Positions 17,274 through 26,488 of a stretch of DNA of 64,000 bases are shown here, in pieces. A program made the position numbers and the translations under genes. Each line of letters opens with the position of its first letter. Position 1 is the first letter of the stretch. A model generated the notes under the pieces. The model ran no database searches and had not been told where the DNA came from. It worked only from the letters and a program-made list of their open reading frames with translations. This stretch comes from CAZJRB01 sp964547995 (GTDB lineage Bacteria > Planctomycetota > Planctomycetia > Pirellulales > Thermoguttaceae), in assembly GCA_964547995.1 (NCBI GenBank), contig CAZJRB010000009.1, positions 43,761-107,760 of the forward strand, given 5' to 3'.

Positions 17274-18701
17274 ATGAGCAAGCCACTGAATCGACGACAG
17301 TTCCTCGGAACGACGGCGGCAGGAAGCGTCCTGCTGGCCGGACAACTCGGCGCCCGGCCGCTGATGGCTGCCGAGGGTCAAGGCTGGCCTGAATTGCCGC
17401 CCGTGAAAATCTACAAGGTTTATATCGGCCGCACCGGCGGGATCTACCTTTCCCGTCCCACCGACGAGATCGCCAAGTTCGACAAGTATCTTGCCAATCT
17501 GGAAGAGAAGTTGGGCGTAAAGTTCCTCGGCGGCGAGGTGGTGCCCCCGGCCGACGCGGCCAAAATCGTTCCCAAGCTGGCCGACGCCGACGGCGTCCTG
17601 CTCTTCCACCTCTCCGGCCACGGCGGCGGCGCCCCGAAGAAGGCCATGAATCAGCTTATCGACGCCGGGCTGCAAACGGCCCTCTTTTCGCAGCCGTTTA
17701 GCGGCCACGGCTGGATGTACTTCCCCGAGTGGAAGAAGGCCGGCAAGAAGGTCGTCGTCCTGCCCACCAGCGACTGGAGCGAGCTGGATCGGATCGTGGC
17801 GTTGATGCGCGTTGCGCCGCGGCTTCGCCAAACGAAGATCCTGGTGGTCCGCGGGCCGCAGGGGACGGCCGCCGCCTGTAATGCCGAAGAGGTCAAGAAA
17901 CGCCTCGGCACCGAGTGCATCCCGATCAGTGTCCAGGAAACCGTGAAGGCCCACCAGGCCGTCGACCTGAAAGACGCCGAGAAGGAAGCCGAAGAATACT
18001 GGCTCAGCAAAGCGAAGGAAATCGTCGAGCCCAAAAAGGAAGAAATCGTCAACTCCGCTCGCCTTTATCTCGCCATGAAAAACCTCATGATCAAGCACGG
18101 GGCACGCGCCACCACCAGCTCGAATTGCATGGGCGGACCCGCCAAGGGATGCCTGACCTACAGCAAGCTCAACGACCTCGGACTGGTCGGTGCCTGCGAG
18201 GGCGACATGGACTCGACCCTGACGATGCTCATGTTCCAGTACGCGTTCGGCATCCCCGGCTTCATCAGTGATCCGGTGATCGACACGTCGAAAAACGCCT
18301 TGATCCACTTCCACTGCACGTGCGCAACGAAGATGGACGGCCCGTGCGGCAAGCGGCTCCCCTTTAGAATCCGCACCCAAAGCGACAGCGAGCGGGGCGT
18401 GGCCCTGGGGGTCGAGCAGCGGGTCGGCGAACCGGTTACCTGCGCGAAGTTCATCAACCTTGATGCGATGCTGATCTCCACCGGAAAGATATTCAAGGTC
18501 ACCCGCGACGAACTCGGCTGCCGCACCCAGTTCTGGACCGAGGTGCCCGACGCCGAGAAGATGTTCCACAACTGGGGCGAGGGCATCCTCAAAGGCGGCA
18601 CAATGGCGCTGTTGCACCGCGACGTCTTCTACGGAGATCACCTTGCCGACATCAAAAACCTCGGCACCCTGATGGGATTCAACGTCGTCCAGGAGGGGTG
18701 A
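17274..18701 (+). CDS. Tat-exported FucI/AraA-fold protein
   Basis: A 475-residue protein. The N-terminus SKPLNRRQFLGTTAAGSVLL is a twin-arginine signal, so it is exported folded. The body resembles L-fucose/L-arabinose isomerase-type proteins: an N-terminal Rossmann-like half (VKIYKVYIGRTGG ... ADGVLLFHLSGHGGG) and a C-terminal half with TTSSNCMGG and ACEGDMDSTLTMLMFQYAFG, the latter like the metal-site region of that fold. Conserved catalytic acids cannot be assigned with certainty. It precedes the first HzsA-like gene on the same strand. Isomerase activity on a periplasmic sugar is plausible but not shown. Confidence 0.75.
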   Translation: MSKPLNRRQFLGTTAAGSVLLAGQLGARPLMAAEGQGWPELPPVKIYKVYIGRTGGIYLSRPTDEIAKFDKYLANLEEKLGVKFLGGEVVPPADAAKIVPKLADADGVLLFHLSGHGGGAPKKAMNQLIDAGLQTALFSQPFSGHGWMYFPEWKKAGKKVVVLPTSDWSELDRIVALMRVAPRLRQTKILVVRGPQGTAAACNAEEVKKRLGTECIPISVQETVKAHQAVDLKDAEKEAEEYWLSKAKEIVEPKKEEIVNSARLYLAMKNLMIKHGARATTSSNCMGGPAKGCLTYSKLNDLGLVGACEGDMDSTLTMLMFQYAFGIPGFISDPVIDTSKNALIHFHCTCATKMDGPCGKRLPFRIRTQSDSERGVALGVEQRVGEPVTCAKFINLDAMLISTGKIFKVTRDELGCRTQFWTEVPDAEKMFHNWGEGILKGGTMALLHRDVFYGDHLADIKNLGTLMGFNVVQEG

Positions 18702-19361
18702 CTCCGGTGGAAAGTCGAGAGTCGAGAGTCGAGAGTGGCGAGTCGAGGGTAGACGGTCGATAGGGTGGTTGGGATTCAGGGTTGGGGGCTGGGGTTTCGA
18801 ATATACGAGCGGTCGCCGTACAAACCAGACCAGGATTAGAGGAGGATCTTCTACGTCTTTTCGGCAAGCGTGTATGAATCGTTTTGACGCGTGTGGTATC
18901 GTTGGCTGCCAAAGCAGAACCCTGTGGAGAACGGCAAATGACCACCAAGAAGACACGCGATCTTCCTGCGCGGCTTAAGGGTGTTCGGCGGCGATTCGAG
19001 AATTGGCGTCAAATCAGGCTCATGAGAACATCGCCGACGTGGGCACCGTTCTGGGTTCTGTAGAACAGCGAGTTCTTCCAGTAAGCGGAGGCCGGACCGC
19101 AGGTCCGTGCGGAGCCGGCGTGCAGCAGCTTTGGTCGCTTGACAACGCTTCGTCCATTTCCTACAATACGGGGCGTCTTCCAAATGAAAAATATCGGATC
19201 AAGGGAAATATGGCTCGTCCGAAAAAATCTGCAACACGAACCGAGCGCCGTGATTGCCGTGGGAATCACGTAATCGACGTAGAATACGGCAATTTGCTGA
19301 AATGAGTCGTATCAGTACACATCAAGGCCAATGTTGCAAATTTATTGCGAGGAGCCATACA
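18702..19361. other. Intergenic region with low-complexity repeat and transposon-helper remnant
   Basis: About 660 bases without an intact gene. It opens with a GTCGAGA direct-repeat track, contains the short remnant ORF at 18938-19063, and ends with the GAGGAG ribosome-binding site of the HzsA-like gene. I see no clear promoter or structured RNA. Confidence 0.4.
18938..19063 (+). pseudogene. Remnant of a small transposon-associated ORF
   Basis: A 41-codon frame beginning MTTKKTRDLPARLKGVRRRF followed by ENWRQIRLMRTS. From memory, this strongly basic start resembles the small helper proteins that accompany IS66-like transposases; those run to about 100 residues. Here the frame loses resemblance after about 30 residues and stops. 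No transposase or terminal repeat remains nearby. The assignment is tentative. Confidence 0.35.
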
Positions 19362-22340
19362 ATGCGAAAAGCCGTTGCGTTGTGCCCGTGCGTGTTGAGT
19401 GCGGCCGTTTTGGCAGCGGTCTCATCGGGCGGGGCTCTGGCCGGCGACGTGCCCGAAAACCTGGCCCCCGGGGCAAAGGTCTCGGCGAGCAGCCACTTCA
19501 GCAGCCAGTATCTTCCGCAGATGGCCGTAAGCGGCAACATCCCGTCGCAGTTTCAGGATGACAACGACTGGGCAGTCAAGGGAACGCCAGACGGGGAATT
19601 CACGCTGAGGTGGGACAAGCCGGTCGAAGCGGCGCAGATCGTCTACTACGCCCGGGTGACCAGCCCGCTGCTGGAGTGCTTCAAGGACTACGAGGTCTAT
19701 CTCAACGACGCCGAGAAGCCGGTCGTCCGGGGCACGCTCGAGCGTCGCCGCGGGCCGCAGACGATCAACTTCCCGAAGCAGAAGGTCTCGCAGATCCGCA
19801 TCAAGTTCGTTTCGTCGCATCCGAATTCGCCGAACCCCGGCGCGGCGGAGATTGCCGTCTACGGGTCGCCGGTCACCAAGAAGCAGTTGGCCGCGATGCG
19901 GATCCCGCCGAGAGAGAAGACGCCCGAGGCCCAGGAGCTTCGCCGGGAATTGCTCGACGGCAGCCTCGGGTTCAAGGACATCCTGCTGGTGAAGCGCAAG
20001 CCGCTGAACATCTCGCACGTCTACGTTTATCACGTCGAGGGTTTCCGGCCCGGCGGCGGGCTCTATATCTTCTCGCCCGGCGACGGCGAGTTGAAGTGTA
20101 TCTTCGACGCCGGCGAAGGCATGATCACCACGGCCGATCTGTCGTACGACGGCCGCGAGGTGGTTTTTGCTTTGCGTCGCGGCGGGCACGTCGGATCGAA
20201 CCCGGTCGCCCACATCGAAGACATTTCGCGATACAAGGAAGAAGAAAGCAACTACCAGATATTCAAGATCAACATCGACGGGACCGGGCTCGCGCAGCTT
20301 ACCCACGGGCCGTACAACAACCTCGATCCGTGCTGGCTGCCCGACGGCGGCATCGGGTTTATCTCCGACCGGAAGCCGGCCTACGCCTATTGTTACGTCG
20401 TCACTTCGCCCGTCTTGTATCGCATGGAGGCCGACGGCTCGCGCCAGAAGCGGCTTTCGGCCAACTACCTGATGGACTTCACGCCCTCGGTGTTGGACGA
20501 CGGGCGGATCATCTACACGCGTTGGGAATACGTCGACCGGGCCGCGTGCCCGATCCAGAGTCTTTGGGCGATCAACCCGGACGGCACCGGGCTGGCCGGA
20601 TTCTACGGCAATCGGGTGATTTCGCCGGGCACGTTCATGGACGCGCAGCCGGTCCCCGGTACGAACATGGCAATTGCAACCGCGACGAACCACAACGGCT
20701 CGTGCCGCGGCGGCATCGTGGCGATCGATCCCTCGAAGGGAGCCAACTCGCCCGAGGCGATTCGGAACCTCACACCGGAGATCAACATCTATGCCCATCG
20801 AGTCGGCGGCGGACCTTGGGGGAATGGAATGCTCGACTGCCGCGTCGGCGGGACCTACGAGAAGCCGCTGGCCTTGAGCGCCAACCGGTTTCTGGTTTCC
20901 AAGGGCGGCACGATCCAGTTGCGCGACTTCGACGCCAACGCGATCTCGCTGATCTTTCCCGAAGGCGGGATGGGCTGGTACTGCCCGATGCCGATCATGA
21001 AACAAAAGCTCCCGCCGGTACACACCGGAAACATCATGGACCGGACCGTCGCGTTGCCCGAAGACGGCAGCGTTTCCGGGGCGTGGGCGACCGTTTTCAT
21101 GCAGGACGTCTACAACGGCCTGGAACCGGACGTGAAGCGCGGCGAGATCGAGCAGATCGCCGTCGTGCAGGAGATCGAAAAGAGCACCCACACGCCGCAG
21201 AACAACAAGACTCCCGACGGGCGCGGCATGCGGAACATCGCCGTCTTCGGGTTCCAGTTTCCGCTGGTCTCCTGCGGCGCCACCTACGCCCCGAAGAGGG
21301 TTTGGGGGTTCGCCGACGTGGACGAGGACGGCAGCGCCGCGTTTAAGGTCCCGTCGGAAGTGCCGATCTATTTCATGGCGCTCGACGGCGAAGGGCGCGC
21401 CTTGCAGCGGATGCGGTCGTTCACGCACATGATGCCGGGTGAGGTCCAGGGATGCGTCGGATGCCATGCCGACCGCAACTCGGCCACCACGCACGGCGGC
21501 AAGCAATTTGCCATGCGCGGCACACCCCAAGAACTCAAGAAGCCTGCGTGGGGTGTGAAAGGGTTCAGCTTTCGGGAGGTTGTCCAGGGGGTATTCGACC
21601 GCAACTGCATCGAGTGCCACAACGAACGGGAGCAACCAGGCAACGTCGACCTGACCGGCGACATGACCGATTTCTTCAACGTCTCGTACGATATCCTTTG
21701 CCGCACCGGGACCCAGGCGGAAAACAACTGGATCCGCCACGGCAGCCCCTCGGGGCGAGAGTACGACAACGTCCGCGGAATGAGCCCGTACACCGAATGG
21801 ATCTGGACGATCAACGGCGCGGGGCACAACGTGCTCGAGATCGCACCGCGCCGCTGGGGCAGCCCGGCGAGCAAACTGGCCGAGATCATCCGGACCGGCC
21901 ACCCCGACGAAGACGGCAAGCCGCGCGTCGATGTGCCGGATGAAGACCGCCGGCGGGTCTATCTCTGGCTCGACCTGAACGTCCCGTACTACGGCACTTC
22001 GTCATCGAACCACAAGGCCCGGCTCGGCAGCCGGCGAATGATGCCGTACGATCTCGATCGCGTGCTGGGCGAGGTCGCCTCGCGGCGATGCGCCGGCTGT
22101 CACAAGCAAGGCGTCCCGCGGAAGTTCTACACCCGGGTGATGAAGCCCGAGCACAACAACTTCCTGCTGGCCCCGTTGGCCAAAGGAGCCGGCGGCATCC
22201 AAAAATGCGGCAAGCCGGTGTTCCTCTCGAAGGACGACCCGGACTATCAAAAAATCCTCAAAACCTTCCACCCGATCCACAACTTGCTGAAAGAGCGCCC
22301 AAGGGCCGACATGGAAGGATTCACCTTGATATGTGAGTAG
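19362..22340 (+). CDS. Secreted HzsA-like beta-propeller multihaem protein, copy 1
   Basis: A 992-residue protein. It has a signal peptide (MRKAVALCPCVLSAAVLAAV) and a discoidin/F5-8C-like domain (about 30-170; NLAPGAKVSASSHFSSQYLP). A TolB/WD40-like propeller (about 190-620) shows repeated YDGREVVFA, WLPDGGIGFISDR and DDGRIIYTRWEYVDRA blades, as in the middle domain of anammox hydrazine synthase alpha. C-terminal haem c sites are CVGCH (698-702), CIECH (749-753) and CAGCH (910-914). The start at 19362 follows GCGAGGAG; the open frame upstream lacks a signal peptide. Export and three covalent haems imply periplasmic electron transfer. There is no CxxCH in the N-terminal domain, where HzsA binds its active-site haem, so hydrazine synthesis is not implied. 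Confidence 0.85.
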   Translation: MRKAVALCPCVLSAAVLAAVSSGGALAGDVPENLAPGAKVSASSHFSSQYLPQMAVSGNIPSQFQDDNDWAVKGTPDGEFTLRWDKPVEAAQIVYYARVTSPLLECFKDYEVYLNDAEKPVVRGTLERRRGPQTINFPKQKVSQIRIKFVSSHPNSPNPGAAEIAVYGSPVTKKQLAAMRIPPREKTPEAQELRRELLDGSLGFKDILLVKRKPLNISHVYVYHVEGFRPGGGLYIFSPGDGELKCIFDAGEGMITTADLSYDGREVVFALRRGGHVGSNPVAHIEDISRYKEEESNYQIFKINIDGTGLAQLTHGPYNNLDPCWLPDGGIGFISDRKPAYAYCYVVTSPVLYRMEADGSRQKRLSANYLMDFTPSVLDDGRIIYTRWEYVDRAACPIQSLWAINPDGTGLAGFYGNRVISPGTFMDAQPVPGTNMAIATATNHNGSCRGGIVAIDPSKGANSPEAIRNLTPEINIYAHRVGGGPWGNGMLDCRVGGTYEKPLALSANRFLVSKGGTIQLRDFDANAISLIFPEGGMGWYCPMPIMKQKLPPVHTGNIMDRTVALPEDGSVSGAWATVFMQDVYNGLEPDVKRGEIEQIAVVQEIEKSTHTPQNNKTPDGRGMRNIAVFGFQFPLVSCGATYAPKRVWGFADVDEDGSAAFKVPSEVPIYFMALDGEGRALQRMRSFTHMMPGEVQGCVGCHADRNSATTHGGKQFAMRGTPQELKKPAWGVKGFSFREVVQGVFDRNCIECHNEREQPGNVDLTGDMTDFFNVSYDILCRTGTQAENNWIRHGSPSGREYDNVRGMSPYTEWIWTINGAGHNVLEIAPRRWGSPASKLAEIIRTGHPDEDGKPRVDVPDEDRRRVYLWLDLNVPYYGTSSSNHKARLGSRRMMPYDLDRVLGEVASRRCAGCHKQGVPRKFYTRVMKPEHNNFLLAPLAKGAGGIQKCGKPVFLSKDDPDYQKILKTFHPIHNLLKERPRADMEGFTLICE

Positions 22341-22423
22341 ACCAGGGAAGCGGCACAATAACGCGTGCCGCAAACGATTACAAAAGGAGGGGATCTGATA
22401 TTTTGGATGAGAATGAGAAATAG

Positions 22424-22498
22424 TCGGGGCGACTGGATTCGAACCAGCGACCTTCTGACCCCCAGTCAGACGCGCTATCCAGGCTGCGCCACGCCCCG
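22424..22498 (-). tRNA. tRNA-Pro (GGG)
   Basis: A 75-nt cloverleaf on the minus strand. The acceptor CGGGGCG pairs with CGCCCCG, the D-arm is GCGCAGCCTGGATAGCGC, the anticodon stem TCTGA/TCAGA holds loop CTGGGGG (anticodon GGG), and the T-arm is GCTGG-TTCGAAT-CCAGT. The discriminator is A and CCA is not encoded. Confidence 0.95.
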
Positions 22499-22666
22499 TG
22501 ATAGATGGTGAAAACGACCAGCCCTGTCCGTACTTTCGTATTATTGCATCTCGGACCGGTTCGTGCAACGGGATCTGCGGACCTGCTGCGTGCGTGCCGG
22601 GGCTTTACCAGCTTTGCTCAAGCCCGCATTTTGGACACAGATGGGTAAAAGACAGCCGACCTGGGG

Positions 22667-22767
22667 CTTTGTCAAGTCTTGATTTTTGGGTAGCCACGGT
22701 TGCCAGACCGTGGGAATCCGCACTCTGGCGAGTGCAGCTACCCCAATTTTGAGACTTGACAGAGTAC
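22667..22767. repeat. Palindromic element (GTCAAGTCTTGA / CTCTGGCGAGTGCAGCTAC family)
   Basis: The left end CTTTGTCAAGTCTTGATTTT and the right end CCCCAATTTTGAGACTTGACAG are near reverse complements. Internal parts are GTAGCCACGGTTGCCAGACC and CACTCTGGCGAGTGCAGCTA. The left arm matches the element at 7764, and the internal GGCGAG-GCAGCTAC motif recurs in the neighbour at 22770. Confidence 0.65.
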
Positions 22768-22769
22768 TG

Positions 22770-22899
22770 GGCTTTGTCTGAAAACGGCTTTTTGTGTGTA
22801 GCTGCCGTCGCCAAACGGTGGAAGAAGCCGCTTTTTACGAAAGATTGACTCGTTAACCAACGCTCTGGCGAGCGCAGCTACGGATTTTCAGACAGAGCC
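22770..22899. repeat. Palindromic element (GGCTTTGTCTGAAAA family)
   Basis: Terminal repeats GGCTTTGTCTGAAAA (22770-22784) and TTTTCAGACAGAGCC (22885-22899) match 14 of 15. Inside are GTAGCTGCCGTCGCCAAACG and GCTCTGGCGAGCGCAGCTAC, themselves partly complementary. It lies tail-to-head with the preceding element and ends 29 bp before the pyrF start. Confidence 0.7.
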
Positions 22900-22928
22900 T
22901 GGAATTTGCTTTTTGAAAAGGGAGTCTC

Positions 22929-23861
22929 TTGCAACCATTCATCGATCGACTCAACGGGGCTGTTCAGCGATGCGGGAATCCCGTCTTGGTGGGGCTCGAT
23001 CCTCGCAAGGACATGTTGCCGAGCGCCCTGAAGACGGAGGAGATCGCGCATCCCCTCGAAGTGGCTATATCGTACGCGAAGTTTTCGCGGGAAGTGATCG
23101 ATGTGGTTGCCCCCCTTGTCCCGGCAGTGAAGCCACAGGCGGCGTTTTTCGAGCAGGTCGGGCCGCATGGCATGCAGGCGCTCGCCGAGCTGGTTCGATA
23201 TGCCCAAGAGAGGGGATTGCTGGTAATCGTCGACGGCAAGCGAAACGATATCGGCTCGACGGCCACTGCATACGCCGATGGATTGCTTGGGCCGGGAGAC
23301 CAAAGCCCTTGGCGGGCCGATGCACTGACGGTGAGTCCCTATTTGGGCGATGACAGCCTGAGGCCGTTTGTCGAGGTGGCCGTGGAGCGGTCGGCAGGCG
23401 TCTTCATATTGGTGAAGACGTCGAATCCCGGCGGGGGCTTGTTTCAGGATCTCGTGGCCGATGGCAGACCGCTTTATCGGCACGTGGCTGAATACGTGGA
23501 ATGTCTGGCTGCTGAAACCGTTGGTGAGTGCGGTTATGGGGCAGTTGGGGCCGTGGCGGGGGCAACTTATCCCGAACAACTTGCCGAACTTCGTTCCGCG
23601 ATGCCCCACACGTGGTTTCTGGTGCCCGGTTTCGGCAGCCAAGGGGGAACCGCCGCCGATGTCGCCGCTGCGTTCGATCGGCAAGGTACCGGCGCAATCG
23701 TCAATAACTCCCGCGGCATCATCTTTGCCTATCACCGAGGGCCGTATGCCGACAAATTCGGCGACGGGCGCTGGCAAGAAGCCGTCGAAGCGGCAACCCT
23801 GGACATGATCGCACAGCTTCGGACGGAGACACCGGCAGGGAAACTGATGGGCGGGTGCTAA
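22929..23861 (+). CDS. pyrF: Orotidine 5'-phosphate decarboxylase
   Basis: A 310-residue OMP decarboxylase of the larger (type 2) bacterial class, producing UMP in the last step of de novo pyrimidine synthesis. The catalytic tetrad region is LLVIVDGKRNDIGSTATAYA (Asp-x-Lys-x-x-Asp). GLDPRKDMLP near the N-terminus and LVPGFGSQGG near the C-terminus are the substrate-binding loops. The start is TTG at 22929 with GGGAG 5 nt upstream. The gene is boxed between palindromic elements that start within 30 bp on either side and has no operon partner. Confidence 0.94.
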   Translation: MQPFIDRLNGAVQRCGNPVLVGLDPRKDMLPSALKTEEIAHPLEVAISYAKFSREVIDVVAPLVPAVKPQAAFFEQVGPHGMQALAELVRYAQERGLLVIVDGKRNDIGSTATAYADGLLGPGDQSPWRADALTVSPYLGDDSLRPFVEVAVERSAGVFILVKTSNPGGGLFQDLVADGRPLYRHVAEYVECLAAETVGECGYGAVGAVAGATYPEQLAELRSAMPHTWFLVPGFGSQGGTAADVAAAFDRQGTGAIVNNSRGIIFAYHRGPYADKFGDGRWQEAVEAATLDMIAQLRTETPAGKLMGGC

Positions 23862-23862
23862 C

Positions 23863-24008
23863 TAATACGACAGCGCCAAGTTGAGTGTCACCACGGTTTA
23901 GCGGGCGGGCTTGCCCGACGCTAAACGGCATTTCATACCGCGAATGCAAGTTGTTACTTCACAACAACTTCCGTTACTCTGCGGTAGCAACTTGGCGCTG
24001 TCGTACTA
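23863..24008. repeat. 146-bp MITE-like element with 21-bp terminal inverted repeats
   Basis: TAATACGACAGCGCCAAGTTG (23863-23883) and its complement at 23988-24008 differ at one base. The interior carries a second hairpin, GTTTAGCGGGCGGGC-TT-GCCCGACGCTAAAC, and a third, AAGTTGTTACTTCACAACAACTT. There is no ORF. It begins directly after the pyrF stop codon. Confidence 0.8.
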
Positions 24009-24036
24009 AGCACCGTCCGAAAAATAACGGTCGCAT

Positions 24037-24106
24037 TCGTAGGACGGGTTTCCCTACCCGTCAGGGAAGGAGACGGGTCAGGAGACTCAGGAGACCCGTC
24101 CTACGA
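24037..24106. repeat. Inverted repeat (GTAGGACGGGT family)
   Basis: TCGTAGGACGGGT (24037-24049) and ACCCGTCCTACGA (24094-24106) are exact reverse complements. TACCCGTC...GACGGGT forms an inner stem. It lies 30 bp after the MITE-like element and may work as a bidirectional terminator between pyrF and the initiator tRNA. Confidence 0.65.
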
Positions 24107-24158
24107 CAGTGGTTAATCTTGTGGTGGCGGTATTTGGGTGGTGAAGAAGTCAGTCAAA

Positions 24159-24232
<74 letters not shown>

Positions 24233-24559
24233 TTGTGGGTAGATGGTGGAATGTCCACCACCATTATCGCTATTTTATTCATAATCCCGATTCCTGTCGA
24301 GAGGAGGGAATGACCTTTTTACTACAGCACTATCTTGTTGGGAGGGTGGTTCTTGCTTGCCGTTACCGCAATAAGTTGCTAAAATTAAGGGTGTTGGCCA
24401 ACACCTCAGGAGGGAACGTTTCACCGCGAGGGCGACGGGGGAGTATGAACCCCACGCGTTAGAAGGGTTTCTGGGCCGAAAGGGCGGCAAACCAGGTTTG
24501 GCGAATCCTGGGACGTCTTGCGCAACCCCACCCGCCGACCGGACAGAGGAAACGCATCA
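24233..24559 (+). other. Leader region of the squalene-cyclase-repeat gene; possible structured RNA
   Basis: About 330 bases without a gene. It has a perfect hairpin GGTGTTGGCCAACACC (about 24389-24404) followed by G-rich segments and GGCAAACCAGG...CCTGGGACG near 24490-24515. This last part superficially recalls the first half of a c-di-GMP-I aptamer, but the rest does not fit. Otherwise I see nothing. Confidence 0.3.
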
Positions 24560-26488
24560 ATGGCGGCCTTGCAACCAAATCAGCACTCTGGCGAGCAGCC
24601 GGTGGCGTCCCGCGTTCTTCAGCCGCAGAGTTCGCCTCAAGAAAAGACCGCGTTGACTTCGGCGAGACTCTGCAAGGCCGAGCGACTTGACGAGGGTGAC
24701 GGGCCCCCGTCAAGTTCTCAGGCGTTGAAAATGGCGAAGTCCTTGGAGCCGCCGGAGCCGCCGCCGCGGTCGTCCCCAAAACCCCTTCCGCCGCCTTTGC
24801 CGAAATCCACGGCGGGCGCAAAGTCGGTCGAAGCGGCCCCCGGACCGCCGAAGCTGCCTCCCGGATTGACCGACACGATTTGCGACGTTGCCGCAGACAC
24901 TTCCGAGCATCCCAAACCGTCGACCGGGCCGCCACGCCAAACGGGCTTTTCGTTATTCGATCCCTTCGCAGCGCCCGTTCGCGTCGATGTTGCTGAGGTG
25001 TCGATTGAGGAGGAAACGTTGAACTCAAAGGCGAACGGGGGAGTCGCCAAAACCGCGATCCGCAAATCGCCCCCTTGGGTTGTCAGCATGATCGTCCATG
25101 CGGCACTCTTGACGATGCTGGCAATGGCGGTTGTGATCACCCGATCGCGGCGGGACGTCGAACTCGTAGTCACTGTGAATCCGACGAACGAGGAAAGCGA
25201 GCCGCTGCTGTTTGATGACTGGCTTGGCGCGGACGAAGAGGCACTGGATGAGAAATTGACCATTACGCCGGAGAATCTCCCACCGGTTAACGATCCGCTG
25301 GCCCCGCCTCCGATTGCCTTGATCCATCCTGCGCCGGAAGGCAACCAGGCGACCAGCGATTCCAAGTCGGTGGTAAGCGGCTTCGCCCTTGGACGCCAGG
25401 AGGGAATGAAAAAGAAACTCTTGGGGATGTACAAGGGCACGGGAAAGACCGAGAAGGCCGTGGAAAACGGGTTGAAGTGGCTGGCGAGGTTTCAGTTGGA
25501 TGCCAAGCTCCGGGGGCAACTCAACGCCAGCAATCCCTTGGCGGATCCGGATCGCGACGGCTCTTGGAGTCTTTGCGGACCGTTCACCAACGGTGCGCGG
25601 GAAGGCATGGACAACCCGGCCGCCGCCACCGCCATGGCCTTGCTGGCCTTTCAAGGCGCCGGCAATACGCCCGGGAAAGGGCCTTTCGGGCGAAATGTGA
25701 AGCACGGTTGGGAGTGGTTGCTCAAACAGCAGGGCAAAGACGGCAATTTCTTCCACGAGGGATTCCGCGGCCAACGCTATTACACCGAAGGCCAGTGTGC
25801 CATCGCGCTGTGTGAGCTGTACGCGATGACCAAGGATCCGAAATACAAGGAACCAGCCGAAAGGTCCGTCAAATACCTGCTCGACGGGCAAAGCCGGTTG
25901 GGAGGATGGAAGTACGAACCGCAGGGGAGCAGTGACGTCTCCGTGACCGGCTGGATCGTCATGGCGCTGCAGAGCGCGAAGAGGGCCGGACTGGAAGTAC
26001 CCCCGGAAACCTTCGACAAAGTACACCATTTTCTCGACGTGATCGCCCTGGAAGGTGGAAGCCGTTATCCCTACGAACGCAATAAAGATGCGAGTCCGGC
26101 AATGACGGCCGAGGCCCTGCTCATCCGCCAGTACCTCGGCTGGGAACAGGACGACTCGCGATTGCTCCGGGGCGCCGACTACATCACATCGCCGGAGTGC
26201 CTGATCAGCTTCCAAAAAGGACGGCGGGACGTTTACTACTGGTACTATGCCGCGCAGGTTGCACGGCACATGGACGACGAGTTCTGGGATCGCTGGAATA
26301 CGGTGATGCGCGAGGAGGTGCCCAAGCACCAGGTGCAAAGCGGCCGGGAAAGCGGCAGTTGGGACCCCAATCTGCCGGCGATCGACCGCTGGGGTTCCTA
26401 CGGCGGCCGGCTCTACGTTACCTCCATGTCGATCTGCCTGTTGGAGGTCTATTACCGGCACATGCCGCTCTACAGGCGTATTTATTGA
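24560..26488 (+). CDS. Membrane-anchored prenyltransferase/squalene-cyclase-repeat protein
   Basis: A 642-residue protein. Residues 1-165 are Pro/Ser-rich and likely disordered. One membrane helix follows (about 180-203; VVSMIVHAALLTMLAMAVVI), then an acidic linker. The C-terminal 370 residues form an alpha/alpha toroid with terpene-cyclase-type repeats: GLKWLARFQLD, AMALLAFQGAGNTPGKGPFG, ALCELYAMTKDPKYKEPAER and GGWKYEPQGSSDVSVTGWIV. The catalytic DxDD of squalene-hopene cyclases is not evident, so a binding or structural role is as likely as catalysis. I chose Met 24560 because GAGGA lies 9 nt upstream; the open frame starts 14 codons earlier. Confidence 0.82.
   Translation: MAALQPNQHSGEQPVASRVLQPQSSPQEKTALTSARLCKAERLDEGDGPPSSSQALKMAKSLEPPEPPPRSSPKPLPPPLPKSTAGAKSVEAAPGPPKLPPGLTDTICDVAADTSEHPKPSTGPPRQTGFSLFDPFAAPVRVDVAEVSIEEETLNSKANGGVAKTAIRKSPPWVVSMIVHAALLTMLAMAVVITRSRRDVELVVTVNPTNEESEPLLFDDWLGADEEALDEKLTITPENLPPVNDPLAPPPIALIHPAPEGNQATSDSKSVVSGFALGRQEGMKKKLLGMYKGTGKTEKAVENGLKWLARFQLDAKLRGQLNASNPLADPDRDGSWSLCGPFTNGAREGMDNPAAATAMALLAFQGAGNTPGKGPFGRNVKHGWEWLLKQQGKDGNFFHEGFRGQRYYTEGQCAIALCELYAMTKDPKYKEPAERSVKYLLDGQSRLGGWKYEPQGSSDVSVTGWIVMALQSAKRAGLEVPPETFDKVHHFLDVIALEGGSRYPYERNKDASPAMTAEALLIRQYLGWEQDDSRLLRGADYITSPECLISFQKGRRDVYYWYYAAQVARHMDDEFWDRWNTVMREEVPKHQVQSGRESGSWDPNLPAIDRWGSYGGRLYVTSMSICLLEVYYRHMPLYRRIY

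Noticed and set aside
19422..21902. Long minus-strand open frame opposite HzsA-like copy 1
   Set aside because: Antisense shadow rich in Val/Arg/Asp/Gly; the plus strand has haem motifs and a propeller.
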